Shown here: positions 61,838 to 64,000 of the stretch, in pieces
Layout of the letters: each line of letters begins with the position of its first letter
How positions within the stretch are numbered: the stretch's first letter is position 1
Assembly (NCBI GenBank): GCA_903907865.1
Contig: CAIVPR010000126.1
Location: 124,001 to 188,000 of the forward strand
Length of the DNA: 64,000 bases
Direction: 5' to 3'
Source of the DNA: an uncultured Acidobacteriia bacterium
Lineage (GTDB): Bacteria; Acidobacteriota; Terriglobia; Bryobacterales; Bryobacteraceae
Notes under the pieces: model-generated
Databases searched by the model: none
Told to the model about the DNA's origin: nothing
Seen by the model: only the letters and a program-made list of their open reading frames with translations
Translations under genes and position numbers: made by a program

Positions 61838-64000
61838 AGCGTTTTCGAATCGGCGACTTTCCGATCAAGAAGAAGCTGACGTGGATGAACATGCTCGTCA
61901 GCGGCGCAGCCCTGCTGGTCGCGTCGGCGGCGTTTCTTGCCTATGAGCTCACCAGCCTGCGGGTCGCAATGGTTCGGAATCTTTCATTGCAAGCGCAGAT
62001 CAGCGGTAGAAATTGCGCATCGGCCCTCCTGTTTGACGATCCGCAGTCGGCCGATGGGACCTTGGCGGCGCTGAACGTCGCGCCGAACATTCTGTTTGCC
62101 GGGATTTACCGAGTTGCCAGCACCCCCGGCAGCCAGCCCTTCGCGGAATACCGGCGCGAACCAACTTCACACGCCCCCGCGCTTCCAGCAATCCCTTCGG
62201 CGCCGCTCGCCGAATCCTATCGTTTCTCGTCCCGGTCGTTGGGCTTGTGGCGGCCAATTATCCTCCAAGACAAGCTCGTCGGCATCATCTACATCGTCTC
62301 CGACCGGCGGGAGGAGTCCGAGCGGCTCCAGAGTTACGGTGAGATCGTTGCGGCGGTGCTGGCAATCTCGCTATTTGCGGCATGGTCGCTCTCCTCGGTA
62401 TTCCAACGGACGATAGCAGAACCGATCATGGCCCTCGCACGCATCGCCCGGACGGTTTCCGGCGAAAAGCGCTACTCGCTCCGTGCACCCTCCACCAGCA
62501 ACAGGGACGAGGTGGGCGTCCTGATCGACGCGTTCAACGAGATGCTGGCCAACATCCAAGACCGCGACGCAGCCCTCCAACAGGCGCACGAGCGGCTGAA
62601 TCTGGCCCTGAGGTCCTCCGGCACAGGCACTTGGAGCTGGTCGGAAGGCGATCCGGCAATGGCTTGGGACGATTACATGCATCCGCTTTTCGGTATCAGC
62701 GCCCTAGGCTCCCAGCGTTTGCTGCCGGAGATCTTGGCTATGATCCACCCCAAGGACCGGGAACGGGTGCTCGCGACCGTCGCCGAATTCAACGCGCAAC
62801 GCGCGGGCGGGACACAGTCCACCGACGTGGAATTCCGTACGGTATGGTCGAACGGAACCGTCCATTGGCTCACTGTCCGTGGCACGATGTTCCGGGGCCA
62901 GTCGGGCAAGCCACTCAGAATGGCGGGCGTGTGCTGGGACGTCAGTGCTCGTAAGCTTGTCGAGGAAGACCGGCAGAAGTTCGTTTCATTGATCGACCAG
63001 AGTGCGGACCTGATTGCCGTTGCCGGTCCCGACGGCAAGCTGACGTACCTGAATCCCTCCGGCCACGCCTTGACCGGGCTCTCCGGCATCAACGAGCCGA
63101 GGTTCCTTCCCGACCTGTTCGGACACGCTTGGCGCGAACGAATCGAAACCGATGTGATTCCGGCGCTCTTGAACGGTCGCAATTGGGTCGGGGAGGCGCA
63201 ACTGGTCCGGGTCTCGGATGGCACCGCGGTCGACGTCCTGTTGAATTTGTTTCCCGTCAATGATCCGGAGACTGGAAACCTGCTTTGTCTGGCGGCGGTC
63301 GCCCGCGACATCACCGAGCGGCGCAAACTGGAACTGCAACTCAGGGAGGCGCAGAAATTGGAGACCCTGGGCCAGTTGGCAGGCGGCGTCGCGCATGACT
63401 TCGGCACCCTGCTCACGGTGATCAGTGGATTCGCCCAGTTGATCGCTTCCCAGTTCCCGGACGGCCACCAGGTCCGCGAATCGGCCGACGAAATCTACAG
63501 CGCCGCCAACAGGGCCACTGCCCTTACTCGGCAACTTTTGGCCTTCGGTCGGCGCCAGAGCGTGCTCGAGCGGGACATTGCAATCAACAGCCTGGTACGA
63601 AGCGTCGAGAAGATGCTGCGTCCGTTAATGGGAGACGACTCGGATCTGGTTTTATCCCTTGATGAAACCGCGGGCTACCTCCGGGCCGACCGTGGGCAGT
63701 TGGAACAAGTGATCGTCAACCTGGTTATCAACGCCCGCGACGCGATTCCATCCGGGGGTAGGGTTGAAGTGGGTACGTCGAGGGTCTATCTCGACGAAGA
63801 GTTTGCCGCCGAGCACGGCTCGATGCAGCCCGGCGAATACGTCGAGTTGTTCGTCGCCGACACCGGCTCAGGAATGACCGCCGAGGTGAAGGAACGCATC
63901 TTCGAGCCGTTCTTCACGACCAAGGAGCCCGGAAAAGGCACGGGACTGGGCCTCGCCATGGTGCACGGCATCGTAACCCAGAGTCGCGCATTCATCCAAG
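61834..64000 (+). CDS. PAS/HAMP sensor histidine kinase (C-terminus beyond window)
   Basis: [28 protein letters not shown] (CHASE8-like), [89 protein letters not shown]. Confidence 0.93.
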   Translation, partial: MKRFRIGDFPIKKKLTWMNMLVSGAALLVASAAFLAYELTSLRVAMVRNLSLQAQISGRNCASALLFDDPQSADGTLAALNVAPNILFAGIYRVASTPGSQPFAEYRREPTSHAPALPAIPSAPLAESYRFSSRSLGLWRPIILQDKLVGIIYIVSDRREESERLQSYGEIVAAVLAISLFAAWSLSSVFQRTIAEPIMALARIARTVSGEKRYSLRAPSTSNRDEVGVLIDAFNEMLANIQDRDAALQQAHERLNLALRSSGTGTWSWSEGDPAMAWDDYMHPLFGISALGSQRLLPEILAMIHPKDRERVLATVAEFNAQRAGGTQSTDVEFRTVWSNGTVHWLTVRGTMFRGQSGKPLRMAGVCWDVSARKLVEEDRQKFVSLIDQSADLIAVAGPDGKLTYLNPSGHALTGLSGINEPRFLPDLFGHAWRERIETDVIPALLNGRNWVGEAQLVRVSDGTAVDVLLNLFPVNDPETGNLLCLAAVARDITERRKLELQLREAQKLETLGQLAGGVAHDFGTLLTVISGFAQLIASQFPDGHQVRESADEIYSAANRATALTRQLLAFGRRQSVLERDIAINSLVRSVEKMLRPLMGDDSDLVLSLDETAGYLRADRGQLEQVIVNLVINARDAIPSGGRVEVGTSRVYLDEEFAAEHGSMQPGEYVELFVADTGSGMTAEVKERIFEPFFTTKEPGKGTGLGLAMVHGIVTQSRAFIQ

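Noticed and set aside
1-64000. Insertion sequences, integrases, prophage genes, rRNA
   Set aside because: No transposase, integrase, phage structural or rRNA sequence was recognised in the window.

Overview
This is a GC-rich bacterial chromosome segment. Gene content is consistent with Acidobacteriota of the Solibacter/Bryobacter type, but that is inferred from protein style and not tested. The left end carries the conserved yidC-yidD-rnpA-rpmH block (minus strand), followed by mostly ordinary metabolic and housekeeping genes: VanZ-like, a GH54 arabinofuranosidase with an unusual C-terminal half, secG, a spermidine-synthase-like protein, lexA, a SPOR protein, Gfo/Idh/MocA, Bax inhibitor-1, DUF885, metalloprotease, alkaline phosphatase. 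From about 30.5 to 41 kb, rhamnose-catabolism genes (rhaB, cupin isomerase-like, bifunctional aldolase/dehydrogenase) are interleaved with a dense toxin-antitoxin zone: MNT/HEPN intact, AbiEii-like frameshifted, MNT/HepT doubly frameshifted, BrnTA, HicAB, DUF2442. A two-gene PUFA/secondary-lipid-type megasynthase (KS-AT-5xACP-KR and KS-CLF-AT-DH-DH) fills 42.1-54.3 kb, with no enoyl reductase or PPTase visible nearby. Beyond it are a degenerate MNT/HepT pair coupled to a DUF2971-like gene, tRNA-Leu(CAG), a tandem duplication of tiny Lys-rich secreted peptides with a truncated HU-like gene copy, and a tightly overlapping operon HU-like / TIR / TonB receptor / YfiR / histidine kinase that runs off the right edge. 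The HU-TIR-TonB-YfiR-kinase operon is my best candidate for an undescribed system. All calls come from reading the sequence and family recognition; no database search was run.
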